From: Mycobacterium sp. E1747
GTDB taxonomy: Bacteria > Actinomycetota > Actinomycetes > Mycobacteriales > Mycobacteriaceae
Assembly: GCF_001667775.1 (NCBI RefSeq)
Contig: NZ_LZJI01000213.1
Location: forward strand, 1-50,086
DNA: 50,086 nucleotides
Direction: 5' to 3'
Part shown: piece by piece, positions 7,726 to 16,130 of the stretch
How the letters are laid out: the number at the start of each line of letters is the position of its first letter
How positions within the stretch are numbered: the stretch's first letter is position 1
Program-made: the position numbers and the translations under genes
Notes under the pieces: model-generated
What the model was told of the DNA's origin: nothing
What the model saw: only the letters and a program-made list of their open reading frames with translations
The model's database searches: none

Positions 7726-8480
7726 CGCTGGGGGCTGGACGCCTGCGCCCAGAAACGCTTGGGAATCCGCCCCGCACGGCGGGCCAGATAGCCGGCGGTG
7801 ACCGCGGCGGCCATCGCGGCCGCCATCGTCGTCGGATCGGCGGCCCGGGTCACCGCGGTGGCCAAAAGCACCGCGTCGCAACCCAACTCCATCGCCAGCG
7901 CGGCGTCGCTCGCGGTGCCGATACCGGCGTCGAGCACCACCGGAACGCCGGCCCGGGCGACGATCATCTCGATGTTGTGCGGGTTGGTGATGCCCAGGCC
8001 GGTGCCGATGGGCGATCCCAGCGGCATGACCGCGGCACAGCCGGCGTCCTCGAGCCGCCGGGCCAACACCGGGTCGTCGTTCGTGTAGGGCAGCACGACG
8101 AAGCCCTCGTCGACCAACTGCTCCGCCGCCCGGACCAATTCGACCGCGTCGGGCAACAGCGTGCGCTCGTCGGCGATCACCTCCAGCTTGACCCAATTGG
8201 TGTTCAGCGCCTCGCGGGCCAGCTGCGCGGTGAGCACCGCCTCCGCCGCGCCGCGGCACCCCGCGGTGTTGGGCAGCGGCGTGATGCCGAGCCGGTTGAG
8301 CAGGTCGAGCAGGCCGGTCCCGCCCTCGGCGTCGACCCGCCGCATCGCGACAGTGGTCAGCTCGGTGCCCGACGCGACCAGCGCCTCTTCCAGCGCGGCC
8401 AGGCTGGTCGCTCCCCCGGTGCCCATGATGAGCCGCGAGGCGAAGCTGCGATCGCCGATGGTGAGTTTGGTTTCAGCCAC
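7722..8480 (-). CDS. thiG: Thiazole synthase ThiG
   Basis: The 252-residue enzyme builds the thiazole phosphate ring of thiamin from 1-deoxy-D-xylulose 5-phosphate, dehydroglycine and the ThiS thiocarboxylate. Visible signatures are FASRLIMGTG at the start, the PNTAG motif at about 70-74, the Schiff-base lysine K98 in NWVKLEVI, and phosphate-binding glycines in VVLDAGIGTASDAA near residue 190. The GTG start at 8480 overlaps the end of thiS by 8 bp. Length and gene order match M. tuberculosis Rv0417. Regulation is presumably through the TPP riboswitch upstream of thiO. Confidence 0.96.
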   Translation of the reverse strand: MAETKLTIGDRSFASRLIMGTGGATSLAALEEALVASGTELTTVAMRRVDAEGGTGLLDLLNRLGITPLPNTAGCRGAAEAVLTAQLAREALNTNWVKLEVIADERTLLPDAVELVRAAEQLVDEGFVVLPYTNDDPVLARRLEDAGCAAVMPLGSPIGTGLGITNPHNIEMIVARAGVPVVLDAGIGTASDAALAMELGCDAVLLATAVTRAADPTTMAAAMAAAVTAGYLARRAGRIPKRFWAQASSPQR

Positions 8481-8670
8481 CCTGCACCGCCGTCAGCACC
8501 TCGAGCCGAGCGCCGCCGGAAAGCGTTGCGCTCCAGCGTGATCGGGGCAGCACCGCGTCGTCGATCGCCACCGCGACGCCCCGGTCCGGGTAACCGAGCG
8601 ACTCCAGCAGCGCGGCCACCGTGGTCCGCTCGTCGATCTCGACCTTCCGCTCGTTGACCACGACGATCAT
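8473..8670 (-). CDS. thiS: Sulfur carrier protein ThiS
   Basis: A 65-residue ubiquitin-fold protein that carries sulfur as a C-terminal thiocarboxylate to thiazole synthase. It starts MIVVVNERKVEI and ends in the diagnostic Gly-Gly (AVQGG) exactly at the stop, as required for adenylation and thiocarboxylation. The ATG overlaps the thiO stop by 4 bp and the 3' end overlaps thiG by 8 bp. Homologue of Rv0416. Confidence 0.96.
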   Translation of the reverse strand: MIVVVNERKVEIDERTTVAALLESLGYPDRGVAVAIDDAVLPRSRWSATLSGGARLEVLTAVQGG

Positions 8671-9689
8671 GACCGCGCTCCGACCGGGGCGAGTTGCGAA
8701 ACGATCTGTTCCGCGGTCCACGGCGCCAGCAGGAAACCCGACCGACCGTGGCCGCCGGCCACCAGTGTTCGCTCGTCCAGGCGGTGCACCAGGGGCAGGT
8801 TGTCGGGCGTCATCGGGCGCAGCCCGGCGGCGGACTCGGCCAACTCGTATTCGCCCAGCGCCGGCAACACCGCGCAGGCGTCGTCGAGCAGGTCGCGCAC
8901 CCCCGACACCACCGGGGCGGTGTCGCGGCCGTGTTCGTACTGGGTGGCGCCGACCACCACCCCGTCGGCGCGCGGAACGAGGTAGACCTGGCGCCCGTGG
9001 ACGCGGGCGCGAATGACGCGCTGCGGCACCGGCATACACCCCCGCCGCCAGCGCAGCCGCAGCACCTCGCCCTTGACCGGGCGCACCGGCAGGCCCGGCC
9101 ACAGCGCGGGGGCGTCGATGCCGTTGGCGATCACCACCGCGTCGCCGTCGACCGACAGGTCGCGCGCCGGCGGCGCCCAGCGCACCCCGAGCCGCTCGCA
9201 CTCCGCCGCCAGGGCGTCCAGCACCGCGCGGTTGTCCACGGCCAGCTCGGTGGGCGCCCGAAAGCCGTGCCGGATGCCTTGCGCCAGCAGCGGTTCGGTG
9301 TCCCGGGCGGCCGACTCCCAGACCACCGGGTGACCCTGTGCGGACAACCAGTCGGCGACGGTGCGCAGATCCGCGACGTCGGCCCGGTCGACCGCCACCA
9401 CCAGCGACTCCCGCGCGGTCACCACCTGCGGCGGCAGCCCGTCGAGGAAGCCGCCCTCGCGCCACAGCCGCAGCGACTCGAGGCCGAGCCGCAACAGCCG
9501 TTCCTCGCCGGGCCAGCCTTCGCTGTGCGGCGCCAGCATGCCCCCGGCGACCCACGACGCGCCCTTCTCGGCGGTGCGGTGCACCCGCACCGACCACCCT
9601 TCCTGCGCCGCGCGGCGCGCCACTGCCAGGCCGATGATGCCGCCACCGATGACGGCCAGCGAGCCGAGCTCCGATGACATCCCGTCCAT
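8667..9689 (-). CDS. thiO: Glycine oxidase ThiO
   Basis: An FAD-dependent oxidase that oxidises glycine to the imine needed for thiazole formation; about 340 residues. An N-terminal dinucleotide-binding motif (VIGGGIIGLAVARRAA) and DAO-family landmarks (GWSVRVH, SWVAGGMLAPHSE, GLRPMTPDNLP, GHGRSGFLLAPWTA) are visible. I chose the ATG at 9689 (MDGMSSELG) because GGGAGG at 9697-9702 lies 7 bp upstream; an in-frame ATG three codons later is the alternative. The Shine-Dalgarno sequence forms the 3' end of the TPP riboswitch. Homologue of Rv0415. Confidence 0.94.
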   Translation of the reverse strand: MDGMSSELGSLAVIGGGIIGLAVARRAAQEGWSVRVHRTAEKGASWVAGGMLAPHSEGWPGEERLLRLGLESLRLWREGGFLDGLPPQVVTARESLVVAVDRADVADLRTVADWLSAQGHPVVWESAARDTEPLLAQGIRHGFRAPTELAVDNRAVLDALAAECERLGVRWAPPARDLSVDGDAVVIANGIDAPALWPGLPVRPVKGEVLRLRWRRGCMPVPQRVIRARVHGRQVYLVPRADGVVVGATQYEHGRDTAPVVSGVRDLLDDACAVLPALGEYELAESAAGLRPMTPDNLPLVHRLDERTLVAGGHGRSGFLLAPWTAEQIVSQLAPVGARS

Positions 9690-9696
9690 TCCGGGG

Positions 9697-9786
9697 CCTC
9701 CCTTCGCCGGCATGACCCGGATCAGGTGTGACGGTAAGGGCGGCGCGCCCACTCTCAGACCCCGTTCCCGGGACTCCCGTGTCTGC
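9697..9786 (-). promoter_or_regulatory. TPP riboswitch (THI box) controlling thiO-thiS-thiG
   Basis: Read on the minus strand, the leader has the conserved THI-box segments in order: GGGAGTCC near 9771-9778, CTGAGAG at about 9752-9758, CACCTGATCCGGGTCATGCC at about 9709-9728, and GGCGAAGGGAGG ending at 9697. The 3' conserved block includes the thiO Shine-Dalgarno GGGAGG. The expected mechanism is therefore TPP-induced masking of the ribosome-binding site, that is translational shut-off when thiamin pyrophosphate is plentiful. No U-run terminator is present. Confidence 0.95.
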
Positions 9787-9802
9787 ACGTTCTTCGGCCT
9801 CC

Positions 9803-9820
9803 ACGCTAGCGCGCTAGCGT
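9803..9820. promoter_or_regulatory. Perfect 18-bp palindrome between thiO and thiE
   Basis: ACGCTAGCGCGCTAGCGT is self-complementary over all 18 bases with no spacer. It ends 6 bp before the thiE GTG and lies just outside the 5' end of the TPP riboswitch. The placement between divergent thiamin genes suits an operator or a very short hairpin in the thiE 5' end. Its ligand is unknown. Confidence 0.5.
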
Positions 9821-9826
9821 CGCGGT

Positions 9827-10498
9827 GTGCATCAGCGAGTTACCCGCCTGGCGGCCGCGCGCCTATATCTGTGCACCGACGCGCGGCGCGAGCGCGGTGA
9901 TTTGGCCCAGTTCGCCGACGCCGCCCTGGCCGGCGGGGTCGACATCATCCAGCTGCGCGACAAGGGATCGCCCGGTGAGCAACGGTTCGGGCCGTTGGAG
10001 GCGCGCGACGAGCTCGCCGCGTGCGAGGTCCTGGCCGACGCGGCCCGCCGCCACGGCGCCCTGTTCGCGGTCAACGACCGGGCCGACATCGCCCGCGCGG
10101 CCGGCGCCGACGTGCTGCACCTGGGGCAGGGCGACCTGCCGCTGCACGTGGCCCGGGAATTCGTCGGCCCGGACACGCTGCTTGGCCTGTCCAGCCACGA
10201 CCCCGACCAGGCCGCGGAGGCCGCCGAGGGAGAGGCCGACTACTTCTGCGTCGGCCCGTGCTGGCCCACTCCGACCAAGCCGGGCCGCGAGGCCCCCGGC
10301 CTGGGGCTGGTGCGGGCGGCGGCCGAGCTCGGCGGGGACAAGCCGTGGTTCGCGATCGGCGGTATCGACGAGCAGCGGCTGCCTGCGGTGCTCTCCGCCG
10401 GCGCCCGGCGCATCGTGGTGGTGCGGGCGATCACCGCCGCCTCCGACCCGCGTGCGGCGGCGCGGCGGCTCAGCTCAGCGCTTGCAGCAGCGAGTTGA
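9827..10498 (+). CDS. thiE: Thiamin-phosphate synthase ThiE
   Basis: A 223-residue TIM-barrel enzyme that joins the thiazole phosphate and the HMP pyrophosphate to give thiamin phosphate. Family landmarks are DIIQLRDKG near 41-49, the FAVNDRADIA loop, the LHLGQGDLP segment, the FCVGPCWPTPTKPG phosphate-binding loop and the FAIGGID strand. The first residues allow only a weak ribosome-binding site; the GTG start is tight against the 18-bp palindrome. The 3' end overlaps convergent mutT3 by 29 bp. Homologue of Rv0414c. Confidence 0.95.
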   Translation: MHQRVTRLAAARLYLCTDARRERGDLAQFADAALAGGVDIIQLRDKGSPGEQRFGPLEARDELAACEVLADAARRHGALFAVNDRADIARAAGADVLHLGQGDLPLHVAREFVGPDTLLGLSSHDPDQAAEAAEGEADYFCVGPCWPTPTKPGREAPGLGLVRAAAELGGDKPWFAIGGIDEQRLPAVLSAGARRIVVVRAITAASDPRAAARRLSSALAAAS

Positions 10499-11144
10499 TG
10501 CGGGGATGAAGCGGCGCCTCATCGGCCTCCCCCGGCATACACCACACGAAGACGCCGTCGTCGATCTCGATCGTGCGCGGCAGGTGCCGCCGTCGTTCGT
10601 CGCCCCGGCCCAGCGGCAGCAGCGCCGTGGCGGTGCGCAGTCGTTGCCAGCTCGCCGCGAAGCCCGGATGCAGCGGCAGCTCGACCACCTCGTCCTCGGC
10701 GACCCAGCGCATCTCGGCGCTCTCCCGGTTGGGCACGGTGTGCAGCTGCTCGGCCGCGTCGGCGACGACCGTGGTGTAGGTCCAGCGCGCGCCGCCGAGC
10801 CCGGCGACCTCGGCGGTGACCACCGTCGACCGCACGGTCAGCAGCTCGCCCAGCAGGCCGGCCTCCTCGTGCGCCTCGCGGACCGCGGTCTCCTCCGGCG
10901 TCTCGTGGCTGTCGCGCGCCCCGCCCGGCAGGCCCCAGGTGCCGCCCTGGTGGCTCCAGACCGCGCGGTGCTGCAGCAGCACCGCCGGGGTGCCGTCCGG
11001 CCGCGGGGCGCGAAGCAGCAGACCCGCCGCGCCGAAACGACCCCAATAGTGGGCGCCGCTGTCGGAAACCACCCAGCCGTCACCGTCGCCCTGCACGCGT
11101 TCAGGATATGCACGTGATCGGCTGGTCAATTGGTCTGCCTCCAC
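10470..11144 (-). CDS. mutT3: Nudix hydrolase MutT3
   Basis: A 224-residue Nudix enzyme of the mycobacterial MutT3 group, thought to hydrolyse damaged or non-canonical nucleoside triphosphates. The Nudix box is complete at about residues 74-97 (G, then E five residues later, REAHEEAGL). The N-terminal GDGDGWVVSDSGAHYWG segment matches the Rv0413 family. I took the GTG at 11144; a GTG about 17 codons inside is a weaker alternative. It is divergent from glnX across an 86-bp AT-richer gap that probably holds both promoters. Confidence 0.9.
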   Translation of the reverse strand: MEADQLTSRSRAYPERVQGDGDGWVVSDSGAHYWGRFGAAGLLLRAPRPDGTPAVLLQHRAVWSHQGGTWGLPGGARDSHETPEETAVREAHEEAGLLGELLTVRSTVVTAEVAGLGGARWTYTTVVADAAEQLHTVPNRESAEMRWVAEDEVVELPLHPGFAASWQRLRTATALLPLGRGDERRRHLPRTIEIDDGVFVWCMPGEADEAPLHPRINSLLQALS

Positions 11145-11230
11145 CCATCCGCCGCAACATTCTCTTAGAATTCGCTTATAGAGTTTCGTGCAGCGTTCCA
11201 GTGGCCGCGAAAGATGAGGGCTGATTCGAC

Positions 11231-12550
11231 GTGACGGTTGAGCTGGCGCACCCGTCGACGGAACCGCAGGGTTCGCGGTCGCCGGCGGAACCAGCCCACC
11301 CGCGCTGGTGGTTCATCTCCACCACGCCGGGTCGCATTCTGAGCATCGGAATCGTGCTGGCCGTGCTCGGCGGCATCTGCGCCTTCGCCACCTCCACCAC
11401 GATCAACCATCGGCAGCAGGTGCTGACCACGGTGCTCAACCACACCGAGCCGCTGTCGTTCGCCGCCGGACGGCTCTACACCACCCTCTCGGTGGCCGAC
11501 GCCGCGGCGGCCACCGCGTTCATCGCGGAAGCCGAGCCACCGCCCGTGCGGCAGCGCTACGAGCAGGCCATCACCGACGCGGCGGTGGCGGTCACCCGGG
11601 CGTCCAGCGGGCTCACCGACGAACCGCTGGTGCAGCTGCTGGGCCGGATCAACGCCGAGCTGGCCGTCTACACCGGCCTGATCGAAATCGCCCGGACCAA
11701 CAACCGCGAGGGCAACCCGGTCGGGTCGTCGTACCTGTCGGAGGCATCGGGGCTGATGCAGTCGACGATCCTGCCCGACGCGGCACGGCTGTATCAGGCG
11801 ACGTCGGAGCGGGTGGACGCGGAAACCACTGCGTCCACGCAGATTCCGGCGCCGGTCATCCTGGTGGTCACCGCGACCGCTGTCTTCGGCGCCTTCTCCC
11901 ATCGGTGGCTGGCCCGGCGCACCCGCCGCCGGATCAACCCGGGGCTGGTCGTGGGCGGCCTCGCTATTCTCGTCATGGTGGTATGGGTCGGAACTGCGCT
12001 AACGATCTCCACGGCCGCCAGCCGTAGCGCCAAGAACACCGCCGCGGACTCGCTGCGGATCGTGACCAACGTCGCGATCACCGCCCAGCAGGCCCGCGCC
12101 GATGAGACGCTGTCGCTGATCCGCCGCGGGGACGAAGAGAAGCGCAAGCAGTCGTTCTATCAGCGCATCGACTCCATGCACTCCCAGCTCGATCAGTACA
12201 TGGTCCGCAGCGACGCCGTCGACAAGCCCGACCTGGAGGGCGCCGACCAGCTGCTGCTGCGCTGGCGGCAGGCCAACGACCGGATCAACTCCTACATCTC
12301 GGTGGGTAACTACCGGGCGGCCACGCAGGTGGCCCTCGGCAGCAGCGAGGACGACTCCACCCCGGCGTTCGACAAGCTCGAGGACCAGTTGGTCAAGGCC
12401 ATCAACCAGAGCCGCAACCACCTGCGCAACGACGTCCTGAGCGCGCGCACTGGGCTGTCCGGCGCCCAGGTGGGCGGCGTGGTGCTCAGCCTCGGCGCCG
12501 CCATCGCGGTGGCCCTGGGCCTGTGGCCAAGGCTGAGAGAGTACCGATAA
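11231..12550 (+). CDS. glnX: GlnX-like membrane protein of the PknG sensing pathway
   Basis: A 439-residue integral membrane protein, homologue of Rv0412c. Hydrophobic segments lie at about 36-55, 205-225, 236-258 and 410-430, with extracytoplasmic loops between them that have a methyl-accepting/nitrate-sensor-like helical character. In M. tuberculosis the product is reported to pass the amino-acid signal from the binding lipoprotein GlnH to kinase PknG. The GTG start follows a GAGGG stretch. The TAA stop overlaps the glnH ATG by one base, so the two genes are translationally coupled. Confidence 0.9.
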   Translation: MTVELAHPSTEPQGSRSPAEPAHPRWWFISTTPGRILSIGIVLAVLGGICAFATSTTINHRQQVLTTVLNHTEPLSFAAGRLYTTLSVADAAAATAFIAEAEPPPVRQRYEQAITDAAVAVTRASSGLTDEPLVQLLGRINAELAVYTGLIEIARTNNREGNPVGSSYLSEASGLMQSTILPDAARLYQATSERVDAETTASTQIPAPVILVVTATAVFGAFSHRWLARRTRRRINPGLVVGGLAILVMVVWVGTALTISTAASRSAKNTAADSLRIVTNVAITAQQARADETLSLIRRGDEEKRKQSFYQRIDSMHSQLDQYMVRSDAVDKPDLEGADQLLLRWRQANDRINSYISVGNYRAATQVALGSSEDDSTPAFDKLEDQLVKAINQSRNHLRNDVLSARTGLSGAQVGGVVLSLGAAIAVALGLWPRLREYR

Positions 12551-13521
12551 TGATGACGCGCGCGCTCGCTGCGCTCGCCGCGCTGGCAACGGCGGGCGTG
12601 CTGGCAGGGTGCTCGCACACCGAGTCGCTGACGGTCGCCAAGGTGCCGACGCTGCCGCCGCCCACCCCGGTCGGCATGCAGCAGCTGCCAACGGAGCCGC
12701 CGCTGCCGGCCGACGACCCCAGCCAGGGCTGCGACCTGACCGCGAGCCTGCGGCCCTTCCCGACCAAGGCCCAGGCGGACGCCGCCGTCGCCGACATCCG
12801 CGCCCGCGGCCGGCTGATCGTCGGGCTCGACATCGGCAGCAACCTGTTCAGCTTCCGCGACCCGATCACCGGCGAGATCACCGGTTTCGACGTCGACATC
12901 GCCGGGGAGATCGCCCGCGACATCTTCGGCGCCCCGTCGCACGTCGAATACCGCATCCTGTCGTCCGACGAGCGCGTCACCGCCCTGCAGCACTCCGAGG
13001 TCGACGTGGTGGTCAAGACCATGACCATCACCTGCGACCGGCGCAAGCAGGTCAACTTCTCGACGGTCTACCTCGACGCCAACCAGCGCATCCTGGCCCC
13101 GCGGGATTCCCCGATCGCCAAGGTGAGCGACCTGTCCGGCAAGCGGGTCTGCGTGGCCAAAGGCACGACGTCACTGCACCGGATCCGCCAGATCGACCCG
13201 CCGCCGGTCGTGGTGTCGGTGGTCAACTGGGCCGACTGCCTGGTGGCGATGCAGCAGCGCGAGATCGACGCCGTCAGCACCGACGACTCGATCCTGGCCG
13301 GGCTGGTCGAGGAGGACCCGTACCTGCACATCGTCGGGCCCAACATGGCCACCCAGCCCTACGGCATCGGGGTCAACCTCACCAACACCGGCCTGGTCCG
13401 GTTCGTCAACGGCACCCTGGAGCGCATCCGCCGGGACGGTACGTGGAACACCTTGTACCGCAAGTGGTTGACGGTGCTGGGGCCCGCGCCGGCCCCGCCC
13501 ACGCCGAGGTATCTGGACTGA
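12550..13521 (+). CDS. glnH: Amino-acid-binding lipoprotein GlnH
   Basis: A 323-residue periplasmic solute-binding lipoprotein. The signal peptide ends in lipobox VLAGC (Cys21). The type-2 periplasmic binding fold is recognisable: GRLIVGLDIGSNLFSFRD, ITGFDVDIAGEIARDIFG, and later DAVSTDDSILAGL and YGIGVNL. The M. tuberculosis protein binds aspartate and glutamate type ligands. Two adjacent ATGs (12550 and 12553) could initiate. The TGA stop overlaps the pknG ATG by one base (TGATG), so glnX, glnH and pknG form one coupled cassette. Confidence 0.93.
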   Translation: MMTRALAALAALATAGVLAGCSHTESLTVAKVPTLPPPTPVGMQQLPTEPPLPADDPSQGCDLTASLRPFPTKAQADAAVADIRARGRLIVGLDIGSNLFSFRDPITGEITGFDVDIAGEIARDIFGAPSHVEYRILSSDERVTALQHSEVDVVVKTMTITCDRRKQVNFSTVYLDANQRILAPRDSPIAKVSDLSGKRVCVAKGTTSLHRIRQIDPPPVVVSVVNWADCLVAMQQREIDAVSTDDSILAGLVEEDPYLHIVGPNMATQPYGIGVNLTNTGLVRFVNGTLERIRRDGTWNTLYRKWLTVLGPAPAPPTPRYLD

Positions 13522-15785
13522 TGGCCGAGTCGGAGAAGATCGAGCAGCCCGAAACCGCTGCCGACGAGAGCCCGGGCACCCAACCGCCGGACACGCAGGG
13601 CCCGGCGACCGGGCGCATCCAGGCCACCCAGGCGCTGTTCCGGCCTGACTTCGACGATGACGATGACGACTTTCCGCACATCTCGCTGGGCACGCTGGAC
13701 AGCGAACCGCAGGTGAGCGTGGGGACGCGGGTGCTGCCACCGGTCAGGCAACTCGGTGGCGGCCTGGTCGAGATTCCGCGGGTGCGCGACATCGACCCGC
13801 TCGAGGCCCTGATGAGCAACCCGGTGGTGCCGGAGGGCAAGCGGTTCTGCTGGAACTGCGGGAAACCGGTCGGCCGGTCCGGCAAGGAGGGCAAGGGCAA
13901 GTCGGAGGGCTGGTGCCCCGCCTGCGGCAGCGCGTATTCGTTTCTGCCACAGCTGAATCCGGGTGACATCGTCGCCAACCAGTACGAGGTGAAGGGCTAC
14001 ATCGCGCACGGCGGCCTGGGCTGGGTCTACCTGGCGGTCGACCACAACGTCAACGATCGCCCGGTGGTGCTCAAGGGCTTGGTGCACTCCGGCGACGCCG
14101 AAGCGCAGGCGATCGCGATGGCCGAGCGGCAGTTCCTCGCCGAGGTCGTCCACCCGCAGATCGTGCAGATCTTCAACTTCGTCGAGCACAAGGACCGCGG
14201 CGGCAACCCGGTCGGCTACATCGTGATGGAGTACATCGGCGGGCAGCCGCTCAAGCACGGCAAGGACAAGAAGCTACCCGTCGCCGAGGCCATCGCCTAC
14301 CTGCTGGAGATCCTGCCGGCACTGACCTATCTGCACTCGATCGGCTTGGTGTACAACGACCTCAAGCCGGAGAACATCATGCTCACCGAGGAGCAGCTGA
14401 AGCTGATCGACCTGGGCGCGGTGTCGCGGATCAACTCGTTCGGCTACCTCTACGGCACGCCCGGGTTCCAGGCGCCGGAGATCGTGCGGACCGGCCCGAC
14501 GGTCGCGACCGACATCTACACCGTCGGACGCACCCTCGCGGCGCTGACGGTCAACCTGCCCACCCGCAACGGCCGCTACGTCGACGGCCTGCCCGAAGAC
14601 GACTCCGTGCTGGAGACCTACGACTCGTACCGCCGGTTGCTGCGCCGCGCCACCGACCCCGACCCGCGGCGCCGGTTCGCCAGCACCGAGGAACTGTCCG
14701 CCCAGCTGATGGGCGTGCTGCGGGAGGTCGTCGCCCAGGACACCGGCGTGCCGCGGCCCGGTCTGTCGACCATCTTCAGCCCGAGCCGCTCGACGTTCGG
14801 GGTGGATCTGCTGGTCGCGCACACCGACGTCTACCTCGACGGCCAGGTGCACTCGGAGCGGCTGACGGCCCGCGAGATCGTCACGGCGCTGCAGGTGCCC
14901 CTCGTGGATCCGGCCGACGTCGCCGCCCCCGTGCTGCAGGCCACGGTGCTCTCCCAGCCGGTGCAGACTCTGGATTCGTTGCGGGCGGCCCGCCACGGCA
15001 CGCTGGACGCCGACGGCGTCGAGGTGTCCGAGTCGATCGAGTTGCCGCTGATGGAGGTTCGCGCGCTGCTGGACCTTGGCGACGTGGCCAAGGCCACCCG
15101 CAAGCTGGACGACCTGGCCGAGCGGGTGGGCTGGCAGTGGCGGCTGGTCTGGTACAAGGCCGTCGCCGAGCTGCTCACCGGTGACTACGATTCCGCCACA
15201 ACACATTTCACCGAGGTGCTGGACACCTTCCCCGGTGAGCTGGCGCCCAAACTGGCGTTGGCCGCCACCGCCGAGCTGGCCGGCAATGTCGACGAGCAGA
15301 AGCACTACCAGACGGTGTGGAAGACCAACGACGGCGTGATCTCGGCGGCTTTCGGGTTGGCCAGATGGCTGTCCGCCGAGGGCGATCGCGCCGGCGCGGT
15401 GCGCACGCTGGACGAGGTGCCGCCCACCTCAAGGCATTTCACCACCGCGCGGCTGACGAGTGCGGTGACCCTGCTGTCCGGGCGGTCGAAGAGCGAGATC
15501 ACCGAGGAGGACATCCGCGACGCCGCTCGGCGCGTGGAGGCGCTGCCCCCCACCGAACCGCGTGTGCTGCAGATCCGCGCGCTGGTGCTGGGCTGCGCGA
15601 TGGACTGGCTGGAGGACAACAAGGCCAGCACTAATCACATCCTGGGCTTCCCGTTCACCGAGCACGGGCTGCGGCTGGGCGTCGAGGCCGCGCTGCGCAA
15701 CCTGGCCCGGGTCGCGCCCACCCAACGCCACCGCTATGCGCTGGTGGACATGGCGAACCGGGTGCGGCCGACGAGCACGTTCTAG
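13521..15785 (+). CDS. pknG: Serine/threonine protein kinase PknG
   Basis: A 754-residue soluble kinase that controls central nitrogen and carbon flux by phosphorylating GarA. An acidic N-terminal tail contains the TQALFRPDFDDD segment with expected autophosphorylation Thr residues. A rubredoxin-like metal site has two CxxC pairs (C110/C113, C132/C135). The kinase domain carries Lys185, the catalytic Asp280 in YNDLKPEN and DLG (297-299) in place of DFG. The C-terminal third is a TPR region. It is four residues longer than M. tuberculosis PknG, with matching key positions, and lies third in the glnX-glnH-pknG cassette. Confidence 0.97.
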   Translation: MAESEKIEQPETAADESPGTQPPDTQGPATGRIQATQALFRPDFDDDDDDFPHISLGTLDSEPQVSVGTRVLPPVRQLGGGLVEIPRVRDIDPLEALMSNPVVPEGKRFCWNCGKPVGRSGKEGKGKSEGWCPACGSAYSFLPQLNPGDIVANQYEVKGYIAHGGLGWVYLAVDHNVNDRPVVLKGLVHSGDAEAQAIAMAERQFLAEVVHPQIVQIFNFVEHKDRGGNPVGYIVMEYIGGQPLKHGKDKKLPVAEAIAYLLEILPALTYLHSIGLVYNDLKPENIMLTEEQLKLIDLGAVSRINSFGYLYGTPGFQAPEIVRTGPTVATDIYTVGRTLAALTVNLPTRNGRYVDGLPEDDSVLETYDSYRRLLRRATDPDPRRRFASTEELSAQLMGVLREVVAQDTGVPRPGLSTIFSPSRSTFGVDLLVAHTDVYLDGQVHSERLTAREIVTALQVPLVDPADVAAPVLQATVLSQPVQTLDSLRAARHGTLDADGVEVSESIELPLMEVRALLDLGDVAKATRKLDDLAERVGWQWRLVWYKAVAELLTGDYDSATTHFTEVLDTFPGELAPKLALAATAELAGNVDEQKHYQTVWKTNDGVISAAFGLARWLSAEGDRAGAVRTLDEVPPTSRHFTTARLTSAVTLLSGRSKSEITEEDIRDAARRVEALPPTEPRVLQIRALVLGCAMDWLEDNKASTNHILGFPFTEHGLRLGVEAALRNLARVAPTQRHRYALVDMANRVRPTSTF

Positions 15786-15847
15786 GTTGCGCCCGTTGCT
15801 CTATCGCGGTCTTCGCCCAGGGCTTCGCGGGTGCATTCAGGGCGTTG

Positions 15848-15900
15848 ACTGTGCAGCCAGGGCGGCGACACGCCGGGCGGCCCCGCCCTCAATGCACAGT
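15848..15900. repeat. Dispersed hairpin element, copy 1
   Basis: The arms ACTGTGCA (15848-15855) and TGCACAGT (15893-15900) are perfect complements, with an inner GGGCGG (15860-15865) and CCGCCC (15883-15888) pair. The centre contains GGCGGCGACACGCCG, itself a short stem with loop ACA. The same core followed by a CCCTCAA-like block and GCACA recurs at 16092-16130 and, more diverged, at 45155-45193. It may terminate pknG transcription, although there is no U-run. Confidence 0.6.
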
Positions 15901-15940
15901 GAAAGCCATCAGAGCACACCCGACGCCATCAGAGCCGCGA

Positions 15941-16100
15941 GTGTGCGGCCGTGGCGCCGAGTGTGCGGCCCTGGCGCCAAGTGTGCGGCCGTGGCGCCGA
16001 GTGTGCGGTCCTGGCATCGAGTGTGCGGCCAAGGCGCAGAGTGTGCGGCCGTGGCGGCGAGTGTGCGGCCGTGGCGGCGAGTGTGCGGCCGTGGCGGCGA
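15941..16100. repeat. Tandem array A: eight units of 20 bp
   Basis: There are eight contiguous 20-bp units with consensus GTGTGCGGCCGTGGCGGCGA, exactly in register from 15941. Units 6, 7 and 8 are identical; units 1-5 differ at one to five positions (for example CTGGCATCGA in unit 4). The period is not a multiple of three and no frame around it looks like a protein. The gradient from divergent to identical units suggests recent amplification at the right end. Copy number is likely variable between strains. Confidence 0.85.
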
Positions 16101-16130
16101 CACGCCGAAAAGCTCCACCCTCAACGCACA
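16092..16130. repeat. Dispersed hairpin element, copy 2
   Basis: The last unit of array A runs into GGCGGCGACACGCCG, then a spacer, CACCCTCAA and CGCACA. This is the same order of motifs as the element at 15860-15898. The element therefore forms the junction between tandem array A and array B, which suggests that both arrays arose by amplification of its two ends. Confidence 0.55.

Noticed and set aside
12609..13520. N-terminal extension of the pknG frame through glnH
   Set aside because: It overlaps the whole of glnH in another frame, and PknG begins normally at the TGATG junction at 13521.
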